A stretch of 64,000 bases of DNA from Nocardioides sp. Root122. Its GTDB lineage: Bacteria > Actinomycetota > Actinomycetes > Propionibacteriales > Nocardioidaceae. Each line of letters opens with the position of its first letter. Positions within the stretch are counted from its first letter, which is position 1. Below the pieces are notes generated by a model. It saw nothing but the letters and a program-made list of their open reading frames with translations, did not search any database and was not told where the DNA came from. A program made the translations under genes and the position numbers. Location: contig NZ_LMDE01000010.1 of assembly GCF_001425025.1 (NCBI RefSeq), positions 227,995 through 291,994 on the forward strand. The letters are read 5' to 3'. Below are positions 33,842-43,294 of this stretch, one piece after another.

Positions 33842-34237
33842 GTGCCACAGACCGACCCGACGTACGCGCCCGCCGACCTGACGCCCGCGACCTGGGGACG
33901 CCGCATCCTCGCGTTGGTCGTCGACTGGGTGGCCTGCCTGGCCGTGGTCGAGGGCCTGGTCGCCGTCGGAGTCTTTGCCGGCAACCCCAACGGACTCGGC
34001 ACGATGGGGCTCTTCGTGGTCGAGTCGGCGTTCTTCACCGCACTCAAGGGCGGCTCGTTCGGCAAGCTGCTGACCGGCGTCCGGGTGGTGCGCCACGACG
34101 ACCCGTCGCGGCCGGTCTCGCTGCTGCGGGCCGTGCTGCGGAGCGTGCTCGTCGCGCTGCTCGTCCCGCCGCTGCTCACCTTCGACGGTCGTGGCCTGCA
34201 CGACCTCGCCGCGGGGACGCGGACGGTGGCGGTGTAG
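33842..34237 (+). CDS. RDD family membrane protein
   Basis: 131 residues. Three helices with the RDD pattern: WGRRILALVVDWVACLAVVE (Arg and Asp in helix 1), GGSFGKLLTGVRVVRHDD (the G-K-x-L-x-G-x-R-V motif) and DGRGLHDLAAGTRTV at the end. The GTG at 33842 is fixed by TACGCT (33830-33835) six bases before it, so it is leaderless. RDD proteins are often found beside glnA in this group of bacteria; function unclear (ion exchange has been shown for some members). Confidence 0.85.
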   Translation: MPQTDPTYAPADLTPATWGRRILALVVDWVACLAVVEGLVAVGVFAGNPNGLGTMGLFVVESAFFTALKGGSFGKLLTGVRVVRHDDPSRPVSLLRAVLRSVLVALLVPPLLTFDGRGLHDLAAGTRTVAV

Positions 34238-34238
34238 G

Positions 34239-34946
34239 TCAGCGGCCGCGCTGCTGGGAGCGCATGCCCTTCATCGAGGTCGGGACCGGGCCCTTGGGCA
34301 GCGGGAGCTTGCCGCGCTGGGCGTCGAGCGCCTTGAGGCGCTGGAGGATGTCGGTCATCTCGGCCGGCTTGACCGAGCGGCCGAGCTTCTGGACGTGGCG
34401 GACCAGCTTGGGCAGCGGCACCTCGCCCTCGCCCCGACCGGCGACGATCTCGTGGATCGGCACGCCGTGGGCGACGCGCTCGTGCTTCTTGCGCTCGGTG
34501 ACGAGCAGCTGCTTCACGCGGCTGGGGCTCGAGCCCTCGCCGACCAGGACGATGCCGGGCGGACCCACGACGCGGTGCACGACGTCCTGCTGCTTGGTGA
34601 ACCCGACGACCGGGTCGACCTTCCAGCCGCGGCGCAGCATCTGCAGCGCGCCCGCGGCGGCGGCCGGCTGGCCCTCCATCTGCTGGTAGGCGGCCCGCTG
34701 GGCGCGGCGGCCGAAGACCAGCAGCGCGCACAGCATGCCGATGAGCAGTGCGCCGACGATCGCGATGATCAGCGACAGCACGCCCGAGCCGGGCAGGAGC
34801 CACATCAGTCCGAAGCCGACGGCGGCGCCGAGCACGAAGACGCCCAGGATGATCAGGCCCAGGTGCGGGTCGGACCGCTTGGCCATCTGGTAGGTCTGCA
34901 TGATCTGCGCGCGGCGCGACGTCGGCGTGGATTCGGGGGTCGACAT
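34239..34946 (-). CDS. DUF4191 membrane protein
   Basis: 235 residues. Two helices near residues 28-50 and 55-77 (LGLIILGVFVLGAAVGFGLM and LIIAIVGALLIGMLCALLVF), then a cytoplasmic domain with GALQMLRRGWKVDPVVGFTK and VVHRVVGPPGIVLVGEGS, which identifies DUF4191. The gene regularly sits next to lipA in actinobacteria. ATG at 34946 fits the family start. It lies 52 bases after the lipA stop and is probably cotranscribed with it. Function unknown. Confidence 0.85.
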   Translation of the reverse strand: MSTPESTPTSRRAQIMQTYQMAKRSDPHLGLIILGVFVLGAAVGFGLMWLLPGSGVLSLIIAIVGALLIGMLCALLVFGRRAQRAAYQQMEGQPAAAAGALQMLRRGWKVDPVVGFTKQQDVVHRVVGPPGIVLVGEGSSPSRVKQLLVTERKKHERVAHGVPIHEIVAGRGEGEVPLPKLVRHVQKLGRSVKPAEMTDILQRLKALDAQRGKLPLPKGPVPTSMKGMRSQQRGR

Positions 34947-34998
34947 GAGGTGGCCTTGTCCAGTGGATCCGGTGGTGGAGGAGGAAGGGTGGTGCGGG

Positions 34999-35940
34999 TC
35001 AGACGGCGGCAGCGGCGCGCGCGTCCATGGCCTGACCGTACAGCCGGCCAGCGCGGTAGGACGAGCGGACCAGCGGACCCGAGAGCGCTCCGGCGAAGCC
35101 GATCTCGTCGGCCTCGGCCTTGAGCTCCACGAACTCCTCGGGCTTCACCCACCGCTCGACGGGGTGGTGGCGCGGGGAGGGGCGGAGGTACTGGGTGATG
35201 GTGATCAGCTCGCAGCCGGCCTCGTGCAGGTCGCGCAGCGCCTGGCTGACCTCCTCGCGGGTCTCGCCCATGCCGAGGATCAGGTTCGACTTGGTGACCA
35301 GGCCGAAGTCCCGCGCCTGGGTGATCACGTCGAGCGAGCGGTCGTAGCGGAACGCCGGACGGATCCGCTTGAAGATCCGCGGGACGGTCTCGACGTTGTG
35401 CGCGAGCACCTCGGGGCGGCTCTCGAAGACCTCCTGGAGGAGGTCGGGCTTGCCGTTGAAGTCGGGGATCAGGTTCTCCACGCCGGTGCCGGGGTTGAGC
35501 TCGTGGATCGCTCGGACCGTCTCGGCGTAGAGCCAGGCGCCACCGTCAGGGAGGTCGTCGCGCGCGACGCCGGTGATGGTGGCGTACTTCAGCTCCATCT
35601 GCTGCACCGACTCTGCCACCCGGCGCGGCTCGTCGCGGTCGAGCGGCTGGGGCTTGCCGGTGTCGATCTGGCAGAAGTCGCAGCGGCGGGTGCACTGGTC
35701 GCCGCCGATGAGGAAGGTGGCCTCCCGGTCCTCCCAGCACTCGAAGATGTTGGGGCACCCGGCTGACTGGCAGACGGTGTGGAGGCCCTCGGACTTCACC
35801 AGGTTCTGCAGGGCGGTGTACTCCGGGCCCATCTTCGCCTTGGTCTTGATCCACTCCGGCTTGCGTTCGATCGGGGTCTCGGCGTTGCGGACCTCGAGTC
35901 GGAGGAGCTTGCGTCCTTCAGGGGCGGGAGCGGTCGTCAC
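34999..35940 (-). CDS. lipA: Lipoyl synthase
   Basis: 313 residues. Radical SAM enzyme that inserts two sulfurs into octanoyl groups on lipoyl domains. Both iron-sulfur motifs are present: the auxiliary cluster [12 protein letters not shown] and the SAM cluster [26 protein letters not shown] follows. The GTG at 35940 is fixed by TAGAGT six bases upstream (leaderless). Client proteins are encoded nearby (SucB lipoyl domains); LipB, which supplies the octanoyl group, lies 1.4 kb upstream. Confidence 0.96.
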   Translation of the reverse strand: MTTAPAPEGRKLLRLEVRNAETPIERKPEWIKTKAKMGPEYTALQNLVKSEGLHTVCQSAGCPNIFECWEDREATFLIGGDQCTRRCDFCQIDTGKPQPLDRDEPRRVAESVQQMELKYATITGVARDDLPDGGAWLYAETVRAIHELNPGTGVENLIPDFNGKPDLLQEVFESRPEVLAHNVETVPRIFKRIRPAFRYDRSLDVITQARDFGLVTKSNLILGMGETREEVSQALRDLHEAGCELITITQYLRPSPRHHPVERWVKPEEFVELKAEADEIGFAGALSGPLVRSSYRAGRLYGQAMDARAAAAV

Positions 35941-36002
35941 CCCGCCACTCTACGACCCGGCGCCGAGGGCCCCCAATCAGCCCCGACCGGTCTCCGTCCC
36001 GC

Positions 36003-36569
36003 TCAGGCGGGGGTCTCGACGTAGTCCGGCTGCGTGGTGTCGAGCCGCTGGTGGGCGCTCGTCAGGTGGCCCCGCCCGCGCTCCACCGAACCGACCGCGT
36101 TCGCCAGCCCGAAGGCGGGCATGTTGCCGTAGAGGCTCTCGACCCGGGCGCTCGGGACGACGTAGGTCTCGTGGAAGATCCCGACGTCGCCGGTCGCGGC
36201 CGCGCGCTTGTTGAAGGCGCCCCACGCGGGGGCGTGGGACATCGAGGCGTCTCGGGCGTAGGCACCGAGCTCCTCCGCGCTGCGCCAGTACTGGACGGTG
36301 AGGAAGACCCGTCCGGCCCAGAAGGTGTGGACGCCGAGCAGGCCGCGGTCCGCCTTCGCGAGCTCGCGGAGCATCCGGGGCATGCCGACGAACGAGGGCC
36401 ACCAGCTGCGGACCCTGCGCAGGCGGTTGATGCGCATCCCGATGATGAAGACCACGACGTCGCCTGTCGGCGGGTCGGCGACGTACTGCCCGTCGCGCAC
36501 GCCCTTCGGGGCGCGGCCGCGGGCGGAGGCATAGGCGCGGGGGACACGCCGGGAGACAGGTTCGGCCAT
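36003..36569 (-). CDS. DUF4188 family protein (haem-binding-like fold)
   Basis: 188 residues. GDVVVFIIGMRINRLRRVRS, WWPSFVGMPRMLRELAK and FLTVQYWRSAEELGAYARD match DUF4188, a ferredoxin-like alpha/beta-barrel family related to monooxygenase/phenylacetaldoxime dehydratase folds. ATG at 36569 has AAGGAG upstream. It is divergent from a MerR regulator, with a long palindrome between them, so it is very likely that regulator's target. The biochemical activity is unknown. Confidence 0.8.
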   Translation of the reverse strand: MAEPVSRRVPRAYASARGRAPKGVRDGQYVADPPTGDVVVFIIGMRINRLRRVRSWWPSFVGMPRMLRELAKADRGLLGVHTFWAGRVFLTVQYWRSAEELGAYARDASMSHAPAWGAFNKRAAATGDVGIFHETYVVPSARVESLYGNMPAFGLANAVGSVERGRGHLTSAHQRLDTTQPDYVETPA

Positions 36570-36578
36570 GACGACTCC

Positions 36579-36620
36579 TTGGATAGTTATACTGTCTTCG
36601 ACGACAGTGACACTATCCAA
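36579..36620. promoter_or_regulatory. Palindromic operator between DUF4188 and MerR genes
   Basis: Two 18-bp arms (TTGGATAGT-N3-ACTGTC and its complement) match at 15 of 18 positions around a six-base centre. The dyad fills most of the 74-bp divergent gap and overlaps both likely promoters, as expected for a MerR-type site controlling both genes. Confidence 0.75.
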
Positions 36621-36643
36621 CAGGCCGGTCAAGGGGTTGAGTC

Positions 36644-37282
36644 GTGCGGATCTCCGAGCTCTCGGAGCGGACCGGGGTGCCGGTGCCGACGATCAAGTAC
36701 TACCTGCGGGAGGGGCTGCTGCCCGAGGGTGACAAGCGCACCCCGCGCCTGACGGAGTACGACGACCGGCACGTGCGCCGCCTCGGGCTGCTGCGTGTCC
36801 TGCGCGACGTGGGGGACGTACCGGTCGAGGGGCTGAAACGCCTGGTGGCCGCTGCGGAGACCCGGGGGACGGTGCACGACCTGTTCGCCGTCGCGGCCGA
36901 CGCCCTCGCGCCCACGCCACCGGCTCCCGGGCCGGGACGGGCGGAGACGAGGGCGATGGCCGACGCGATCATCGCGCACGCGGGCTGGGACCGGGTCCGC
37001 GAGGACTCCGTCGACCGCGACAACCTCGCAGCGACGCTGGAGATGGTGGGCAGCTTCGACACCCACCCCCGCGACCCCGCCGAGATCGCGCCCTACGTCG
37101 CGATGGCCGACCGGCTCGCCCGGCACGAGATCGCCAACCTCGACGACCACAAGGACCGCGTCGGGCTGCTCGAGGAGATGATCGTGGGACAGGTGGTCTT
37201 CGCGAGCGTGCTCACCACGCTGCGCCGCCTCGCCGAGGAGCACCACTCGCACGAGCGGTTCGCCGAGGACCAGAGGGACTGA
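36644..37282 (+). CDS. MerR family transcriptional regulator
   Basis: 212 residues. N-terminal winged helix RISELSERTGVPVPTIKYYL then REGLLPEG, the MerR DNA-binding signature, followed by a dimerisation helix (RRLGLLRVLRDVGDVPVEGL). The long C-terminal domain (about residues 100-212) is helical and has no metal-binding cysteines, so it senses something other than a metal. GTG at 36644 follows AAGGGG. Divergent from DUF4188 with a shared operator. Confidence 0.9.
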   Translation: MRISELSERTGVPVPTIKYYLREGLLPEGDKRTPRLTEYDDRHVRRLGLLRVLRDVGDVPVEGLKRLVAAAETRGTVHDLFAVAADALAPTPPAPGPGRAETRAMADAIIAHAGWDRVREDSVDRDNLAATLEMVGSFDTHPRDPAEIAPYVAMADRLARHEIANLDDHKDRVGLLEEMIVGQVVFASVLTTLRRLAEEHHSHERFAEDQRD

Positions 37283-37295
37283 CGTCCCGGCGGCG

Positions 37296-38036
37296 TCAGG
37301 CGCCGGGGCGCACCAGCTCGATGCGCGGTGCGCGGCCGGGCTCGGGTCGTGCCTCGTAGTCGGGCGTCGCCTCGTAGGGATCCCAGGCGAGGTACGTCGC
37401 CAGGTGGCGGCGCACGTCCGGCATCACGTCGGCGACGGTGACGTCGCGGCCGAGCTCCTCGCTGAGCGAGGTGACGCCCGCGTCGGCGATGCCGCACGGG
37501 ACGAACCGGTCGTACCACCCCAGGTCGACGTCGCAGTTGAGGGCGAAGCCGTGCATCGTCACGCCCCGGCTGACCCGGATGCCGATCGCGGCGATCTTGC
37601 GCTCGGGGCCGCGCTCGTCGGCGCGCAGCCACACGCCGCTGCGACCCGGGACCCGCGCAGTGGTGACGCCGAGGTCGGCGCACACGGCGATCAGCGCCTC
37701 CTCCACCCGGCGTACATAGTCGACGACCTTCACGTGGTCGGGCAGCCTCACGATGGGGTAGCCCACCAGCTGGCCGGGGCCGTGGAAGGTGATCTTGCCG
37801 CCGCGGTCGACGTCGATGACGTCGGCGCCGCCCGGGTCGAGGGGGCGCTCGTGCGGGTCGGCGCGCTTGCCGGCGGTGAACACTGGCGGGTGCTCGAGCA
37901 GCAGGACCGTGTCGGAGCGGGTGCCGTCGACGACCGTCTCGTGCACGCGGCGCTGGAGCTCCCAGGCGGCGAGGTAGTCGACGGCGGCGTCGCCGAGACC
38001 GGCGACCTCGAACTCCAGCTCGTGCTCCAGCGGCAT
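37296..38036 (-). CDS. lipB: Octanoyltransferase
   Basis: 246 residues. It moves octanoyl from acyl carrier protein to lipoyl domains, before LipA adds sulfur. The family motifs [20 protein letters not shown] and [10 protein letters not shown] are present, with the catalytic Cys in [15 protein letters not shown] and Lys in [13 protein letters not shown] at 38036 is placed by TAGGGT seven bases upstream (leaderless). The ORF could be read longer, but that part is arginine/proline-rich shadow. Confidence 0.95.
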   Translation of the reverse strand: MPLEHELEFEVAGLGDAAVDYLAAWELQRRVHETVVDGTRSDTVLLLEHPPVFTAGKRADPHERPLDPGGADVIDVDRGGKITFHGPGQLVGYPIVRLPDHVKVVDYVRRVEEALIAVCADLGVTTARVPGRSGVWLRADERGPERKIAAIGIRVSRGVTMHGFALNCDVDLGWYDRFVPCGIADAGVTSLSEELGRDVTVADVMPDVRRHLATYLAWDPYEATPDYEARPEPGRAPRIELVRPGA

Positions 38037-38121
38037 GCCACCGACCCTACGCCCACGCCTGACGGCCCGAGCCTGTGGATGGACGACGACGCGGTCCCGC
38101 GAGATCGGCGAGGGTGGCGGG

Positions 38122-38658
38122 GTGGATCCCCGACGCCTGCTCCCCGTCCTGGCCGCTGTCGCTGCCGCGTGCGTGGTGGCGACCCTCGTGGTCGGGGTGG
38201 CCCGCCCGGACCCTGCACCCGAGGTGCCGCGAGGCGCGTCCGCGGATCGGCGTACGACCTCAGGTGCGGCGGGCTCGGCCCCGGGGCCGGCAGCGGTGCT
38301 CGCGCAGTGGGACGGGCGCCGCGCTGCCGCCTGGGCGTCCGGCGACCCCGGGAGGCTGCGCCGCCTGTACGTCGCCGGCTCCCGCACCGCCGACGCCGAC
38401 GTGCGGCTGCTGCGCCACTACGTCTCCCGGGGGCTGCGGGTGGAGGGCCTGACGACGCAGGTGCTCGCGCTCGAGGTGGTGCGGCGCTCGTCGCGACGGC
38501 TCGTGCTCGACGTGACCGACCGGGTCTCCGGAGGCGCTGCGGTCGGCGGGCCGACGCCGGTCGCGCTGCCTGCCGACCGCGCCTCGTCGCGACGCGTGGT
38601 GCTCGTCCGGCCGGGGGAGCGGTGGCTGGTGGCCGAGGTGCTCGGCCGGACGGGGTGA
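38122..38658 (+). CDS. Hypothetical membrane-anchored protein
   Basis: 178 residues. One N-terminal helix ([20 protein letters not shown]), a Pro/Ala linker, then a domain resembling a Tim44/SnoaL-like calcium-channel-type or NTF2 fold: [40 protein letters not shown], closing [14 protein letters not shown]. It is anchored with the domain outside. GTG at 38122 follows GAGGG. NTF2-like is a guess from pattern only. Divergent from lipB. Confidence 0.65.
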   Translation: MDPRRLLPVLAAVAAACVVATLVVGVARPDPAPEVPRGASADRRTTSGAAGSAPGPAAVLAQWDGRRAAAWASGDPGRLRRLYVAGSRTADADVRLLRHYVSRGLRVEGLTTQVLALEVVRRSSRRLVLDVTDRVSGGAAVGGPTPVALPADRASSRRVVLVRPGERWLVAEVLGRTG

Positions 38659-38665
38659 GCGCCGG

Positions 38666-39556
38666 TCAGGCCAGCGCGGAGGCCAGCACCTCGCGGACGT
38701 CCTCGTCCTCGAAGTCGTAGCCCGCCCGCTCGAGAGCCGCCGGGCGCGCGTTGACCGAGCCGAGCAGCTCGGAGGCCAGGTCGCCCGCGGCGACCTTGAG
38801 CACCGGCGCCGGGGCGGCGAGGAACGCCTTGCGGCCCACGGCCTTGGCCAGCGCGTGGGTGAACTCCGCGTTGGTGGGCGTCGTCGGGCAGCACAGGTTG
38901 AACGCCCCGCTGACGTCGCGCGACACCAGCAGGTAGCTCACCGCACCGATCCAGTCGCGCAGCGAGATCATCGGGAAGTACTGCTCGCCCGAGCCCAGCC
39001 GCGCACCCAATCCGGCCTTGAACAGCAGCCTCAGCTGCTTGAGCGGCGGCGAGGTGCGGTCCATCACCGGGGCGGTGCGCAGGATGCACACGCGGGCGCC
39101 TGCCTCGCGCGCCGGCTCGGTCGCGGCGGCCCATTCGCGGGTGACTCCGGTGAGGAACGCGTCGCCGAGGCTGTCGGAGTCCTCGGTGACCGGGGCGCTG
39201 CCGTGGTCGCCGTACCAGCCGATGCCGTTGCCGGCGATGAACGCCGGTGGCCGCTCCGCGGCGGCGATGGTGCGGGCGAGCAGGCCGGTCGTCGACACCC
39301 GGCTCTCGCGCACCTCGGTTGCCCACCTGTCGGAGTGCGGGTTGCCGGCGATGCTCGCCCCGGCCAGGTTGACCACGGCGTCGGCACGGCCGACCACCTC
39401 GGCGTCGACCTCCCCGGCACGCGGGTCCCACCGCGACTCCTGGGCCGAGGCCGGGTCGCGGCGCACGAGCGCGGTGACCTCGTGGCCGTGCACCCGGAGG
39501 TGCTCGGTCAGGTGGGTGCCGAGGAAACCCGACGCTCCGGCAATCACGACACGCAT
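38666..39556 (-). CDS. TIGR01777 family NAD-dependent epimerase
   Basis: 296 residues. Extended SDR Rossmann fold: VVIAGASGFLGTHLTEHLRV at the N-terminus, VNLAGASI, GNGIGWYGDHG (atypical active-site region of the family) and AFNLCCPTTPTNAEFTHALA. DUF1731 closes the protein (RKAFLAAPAPVLKVAAGDLA). The TIGR01777 group includes cell-division inhibitor SulA-like (YfcH) proteins. The ATG at 39556 fits the family start. It stops eight bases from the hypothetical gene's end (convergent). Confidence 0.88.
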   Translation of the reverse strand: MRVVIAGASGFLGTHLTEHLRVHGHEVTALVRRDPASAQESRWDPRAGEVDAEVVGRADAVVNLAGASIAGNPHSDRWATEVRESRVSTTGLLARTIAAAERPPAFIAGNGIGWYGDHGSAPVTEDSDSLGDAFLTGVTREWAAATEPAREAGARVCILRTAPVMDRTSPPLKQLRLLFKAGLGARLGSGEQYFPMISLRDWIGAVSYLLVSRDVSGAFNLCCPTTPTNAEFTHALAKAVGRKAFLAAPAPVLKVAAGDLASELLGSVNARPAALERAGYDFEDEDVREVLASALA

Positions 39557-39621
39557 GGGACCACCCAACCATGCGCACCAAGCAGCACGACGCCGACGGG
39601 GTGGGGAGGCGTGGGGACGGG

Positions 39622-42600
39622 TCAGCCGGCCAGGTGGCCCCACCGCGAGGACAGCTCGTCCCACGGCCCCTGGTCGACCACCCGACCCGCGTCGAGCACG
39701 ACGACCCGGTCGGCCTGGGCGAGCGCGGCGGCCTTGCTCGTCGCGCCGATCACGGTGGCGCCCCGCGAGCGCAGGGCCTCCCACAGCTCGATCTCGGTGG
39801 CCGCGTCGAGCGCGGACGACACGTCGTCGGCGAGCAGAACGTCGGCCTCGGTGGCGAGGGCCCTCGCCAGGGCGAGCCGCTGCACCTGGCCGCCGGAGAG
39901 GCGTACGCCGCGGTGCCCCACCAGCGAGTCGGGACCGCCGGCCTCGCGGACGTCGCGACCCATGCGCGCGGCCTCGAGCGAGGGCATCACCGGTCGCGTC
40001 GGGTGGTCGAGCCCGACGTTGCCGGTGAAGCTGCCCGACAGCACGCGCGGCACCTGGGCGACGTGGGCCACCCGGGCGGGACGCAGGTCGGACTGCGCGT
40101 CGTCGACGAGGTGGTCGTTCCACCGGATCTCGCCGGTCGTGCTGACCAGCCCGGCGAGGGCGCCGAGCAGGCTGGACTTCCCCGACCCGACCTGGCCGAG
40201 CAGGAGGAGCAGCTCGCCCGCGCGGACCTCGAGGTCGACCTCCTGGACGCCGAGGGTGCCGTCGTCGTGGACCGCGGCGAGGTCGCGCAGGGCGAGCGTG
40301 CGCAGCGGGTCGGGCTCGGGGCGGGCCGGTGCCGACGCGGTGCCGGCCACCAGGTCCATGCCGCCGGGCAGCTCCATCAGGTCGCCGCCGCCGGCCAGGG
40401 CGCTGGTGGCGTGCATCCACGCGCGCGTGCCCGGCGCCTCGGTGACGACGGCGCCGGCGACCCGGCCGAACCAGTCGAAGCCGCTGACCGCGTTGGCCAC
40501 GAGCAGTGCGGTGGCCAGCTCCCACCGGCCCGTGAGCAGGCCGGCCCAGGCCGCCACCACGCCGCACTGGACCATCACGACGGGGACGCCGTCCAGCAGC
40601 GACTGCACCCGGTGCTCACGCACCGCGGCGTCGACACGCCCGCCGTCGACCTCGCGGAGGTGCCGGTGGAGGTGGGGCGTGGCTGCGGCGAGCTTGACGG
40701 TGCGGATGGACTCGAGCGTGGAGACCAGCGATTGCCCGAACCGCGCACGCGCCGACGACGACGCAGCCGCCGAGCGGCCGGCGACGCGGCGACCGAGGGA
40801 GGAGGCCAGCGCGGAGGCGACCATCACCGTGAGCAGCACGGCGCCGGCCAGCCACGTTCCGGCGATCATCGCGGTCAGGGCGGCGACGAGCAGACCGTTG
40901 ACGAAGTCGACCCAGCGATCGGTGTAGCGCGCGATGCGGTCGGCGTCCATGGCGCGGGCCACCACCTCGCCCGGAGGCGTACGGACGAGGCGGTGCTGGT
41001 CGGTCTGACCGGCGAGCACCGCCGCCCGGACGCGCATCCGGACCTCGACCCACCAGTGCGGGTAGGTCCAGAACGCCTGCGAGAGCAGCAGCGGGCCGAT
41101 CATCAGCGAGGCGACCAGGGCGAGCGCCATCAGCCCCGGCGTCTCGCCCCGCTGGAGACCCGTGACGACGTGGCCCCACACGAACCCGGTGACCGCGCCA
41201 TAGGCGCCGGTGATGGAGGCGAGGAGGAACAGCACGGCGCCGAGGAGGCCCCACTCGGGCTTGAGCCGGATGCAGTGCCACACCTGCCGCATCAGGCCGA
41301 GCGGCGGCTCGACGTGGGGTGCCGGCGGGGCAGTGGTGCTGCGGCGCACGGTGCCGATCGCAGCGTCGGTGTGGTGCTCCTCGACGGCGACCTCGTGGGC
41401 GGTTGCCTCGAGCAGGCGACGGAACGGTCCGTCCGCCGTGGCGAGGTGCGCGCGGGTGCCCTGCTGCACGACCCGGCCGGACTCGAGCACGGCCACCTGC
41501 TCGGCGCGCTCGGTGGTGGAGAGACGGTGGGCGACGAGGATGCCGGTGCGGCCGCGGATCAGTCGGTCGGCGGCGCGCACGACGCGTGCCTCGGTGACGG
41601 GGTCCATCCGGGCGGTGGCCTCGTCGAGCACGACGACGCTGACGTCGCGCACCAGCAGGCGGGCGAACGCCACCAGCTGCTCCTCGCCGGCCGAGAGGCT
41701 GGTGCCGCCGGGACCGAGCAGGGTGTCGAGCCCCTCGGGCAACCCGGCGACCCAGTCGGTCAGGCCGAGCTCGTCGACGGCCGCCTCGACCTGGCTGCGG
41801 GGCGCGCCCCCGAAGAGCGTGATGTTGTCGGCCAGGCTGCCGGCGAGGACCTCGGTGCGCTGGGTGACCACGCCGACGGCGGCACGCAGCTGCTGCAGGT
41901 CGAGGTCGCAGACGTCGGTGCCGCCGAGGAAGACCGTGCCGCGCGGCGGCTCGACCGCACGGGAGAGCAGCGAGGCGAGCGTCGACTTGCCCGAGCCGGT
42001 GCGTCCGACGAGCGCGCAGGTGTGCCCCGCGGCGACGGTCAGGTCGACGTCGCGGAGGGCGAAGGTGCCGGTGCCGTAGGAGAAGGCCAGGTGACGGAAC
42101 TCCACGTCGAGCGGACCGTGCGGCAGCGACGCACCGCCGACGGGCTCGGCGGGGACGGCGAGCATCCCCCGCAGGCGCAGCACCGCGCCCATGCCCTCCT
42201 GCAGGTCGGGCAGGTGGCGCGCGAGCATGTCGACCTGGCCGACGAACATCGTGGTGACGAGGAACAGCGTCACGAGCCGTGCGGTGGACAGGTCGCCGTG
42301 GAGGACCAGCGCGATTCCGATCAGCCCGGTGGCGGCCAGCACGGCGTGGAGCAGGCTGCCGCTGCGGCGGGTGACGCTGACCTCGATGGCCAGCACCCGG
42401 CGCAGGCGGCGGTGGATCTCGGCGGCCAGCTCGGCGTTGCGGCGGAGCACGTGGGGCTGGCCGAGGGACGTGCGGACGTCGTCGCGGGCGGCGATGCCCT
42501 CCTCGGTCGAGGCGGCGTGGTCGGTCCAGGCGGCCTCCTCCAGCACCTTGCGCTCGGCGATCTGGGGGAGCAGGTGGCGGATGAAGACCCACACCGCGAC

Positions 42601-43134
42601 CCCGCACAGCGGGAACAGGACGGCGGACGGCCACCACGTCAGGCCGGCGACGAGCCACAGCGGTCCGGTGGACAGGACGGTGCGGATCGCCATCCACACG
42701 CCCCAGCGCATCAGCTGGCCGACCTCCCACGTGTCGTCGTCGATGCGGTCGAGCACCTCACCGACGGCCTGCTCCGAGAGCTCGGAGAGGGGCTGCGCCA
42801 TCGCGGCGTCGATCAGGTCGGCGCGCAGCTGGCCCTCGGCGCGGTCGACGACCACGCCCCAGATGGTGCGCGCGGCGGTGTCGACGACGGCCCCGCCGAC
42901 GACGCACAGCGCGAGCGTGGTCACCAGGTCCGACGTCGGTGAGTCGGCCAGGCGGCCGGCGACCACCGTGCCCAGGGACGCGGCGACCGCACCGACGAGC
43001 GCCAGTGCGAGGCAGAGGATCGTCAGTGGACGACGGACGCGGTGCCAGTCGACCGGGACCCGTCCGGGAGGCGGAGCGGGTGACGGATCGATGTGTGCCG
43101 CGGAGGTGTGCGCGGTGAGGTCTGTGGCAGTCAC
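39622..43134 (-). CDS. Double ABC exporter (TMD-NBD-TMD-NBD in one chain)
   Basis: 1170 residues, the whole exporter in one polypeptide. Half 1: six helices (about 35-320), Walker A GRTGSGKSTLASLL, signature LSAGEEQLVAFARLL, Walker B VVVLDEATARMD. Half 2: six helices (about 600-890), Walker A GQVGSGKSSLLGAL, signature LSGGQVQRLALARAL, Walker B VLLADDVSSALD. The signature of half 1 is degenerate (SAGEE for SGGQQ) and half 2 has DD for DE in Walker B, so one ATP site is probably weak, as in heterodimeric exporters. GTG at 43134 is chosen over earlier starts that read through a Gly/Arg shadow. Substrate unknown. Confidence 0.9.
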   Translation of the reverse strand: MTATDLTAHTSAAHIDPSPAPPPGRVPVDWHRVRRPLTILCLALALVGAVAASLGTVVAGRLADSPTSDLVTTLALCVVGGAVVDTAARTIWGVVVDRAEGQLRADLIDAAMAQPLSELSEQAVGEVLDRIDDDTWEVGQLMRWGVWMAIRTVLSTGPLWLVAGLTWWPSAVLFPLCGVAVWVFIRHLLPQIAERKVLEEAAWTDHAASTEEGIAARDDVRTSLGQPHVLRRNAELAAEIHRRLRRVLAIEVSVTRRSGSLLHAVLAATGLIGIALVLHGDLSTARLVTLFLVTTMFVGQVDMLARHLPDLQEGMGAVLRLRGMLAVPAEPVGGASLPHGPLDVEFRHLAFSYGTGTFALRDVDLTVAAGHTCALVGRTGSGKSTLASLLSRAVEPPRGTVFLGGTDVCDLDLQQLRAAVGVVTQRTEVLAGSLADNITLFGGAPRSQVEAAVDELGLTDWVAGLPEGLDTLLGPGGTSLSAGEEQLVAFARLLVRDVSVVVLDEATARMDPVTEARVVRAADRLIRGRTGILVAHRLSTTERAEQVAVLESGRVVQQGTRAHLATADGPFRRLLEATAHEVAVEEHHTDAAIGTVRRSTTAPPAPHVEPPLGLMRQVWHCIRLKPEWGLLGAVLFLLASITGAYGAVTGFVWGHVVTGLQRGETPGLMALALVASLMIGPLLLSQAFWTYPHWWVEVRMRVRAAVLAGQTDQHRLVRTPPGEVVARAMDADRIARYTDRWVDFVNGLLVAALTAMIAGTWLAGAVLLTVMVASALASSLGRRVAGRSAAASSSARARFGQSLVSTLESIRTVKLAAATPHLHRHLREVDGGRVDAAVREHRVQSLLDGVPVVMVQCGVVAAWAGLLTGRWELATALLVANAVSGFDWFGRVAGAVVTEAPGTRAWMHATSALAGGGDLMELPGGMDLVAGTASAPARPEPDPLRTLALRDLAAVHDDGTLGVQEVDLEVRAGELLLLLGQVGSGKSSLLGALAGLVSTTGEIRWNDHLVDDAQSDLRPARVAHVAQVPRVLSGSFTGNVGLDHPTRPVMPSLEAARMGRDVREAGGPDSLVGHRGVRLSGGQVQRLALARALATEADVLLADDVSSALDAATEIELWEALRSRGATVIGATSKAAALAQADRVVVLDAGRVVDQGPWDELSSRWGHLAG

Positions 43135-43230
43135 GGTGGTCCCCACCGTAGACGTCGGGTCCGACGCCCCGCCTCCGGTTTTCGTGTGGTGCGGGGCACC
43201 TCGCCGTACGCCTCCCGGCCCCCCGAACGT

Positions 43231-43266
43231 CATACGACCCCGCACCCATGGGCGCGGGGTCGTATG
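43231..43266 (-). terminator. Perfect 13-bp stem after sucB
   Basis: Arms CATACGACCCCGC and GCGGGGTCGTATG enclose a ten-base loop. It begins 28 bases past the sucB stop and separates the lpd-sucB unit from the ABC exporter. Confidence 0.75.
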
Positions 43267-43294
43267 ACGGACGGTCGGCGGACCGAGGCTGGGC

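Noticed and set aside
39571..42942. Long open frame of about 1120 codons antisense to the double ABC exporter
   Set aside because: Same cause: mirror of codons of the real gene; low complexity and no domains.
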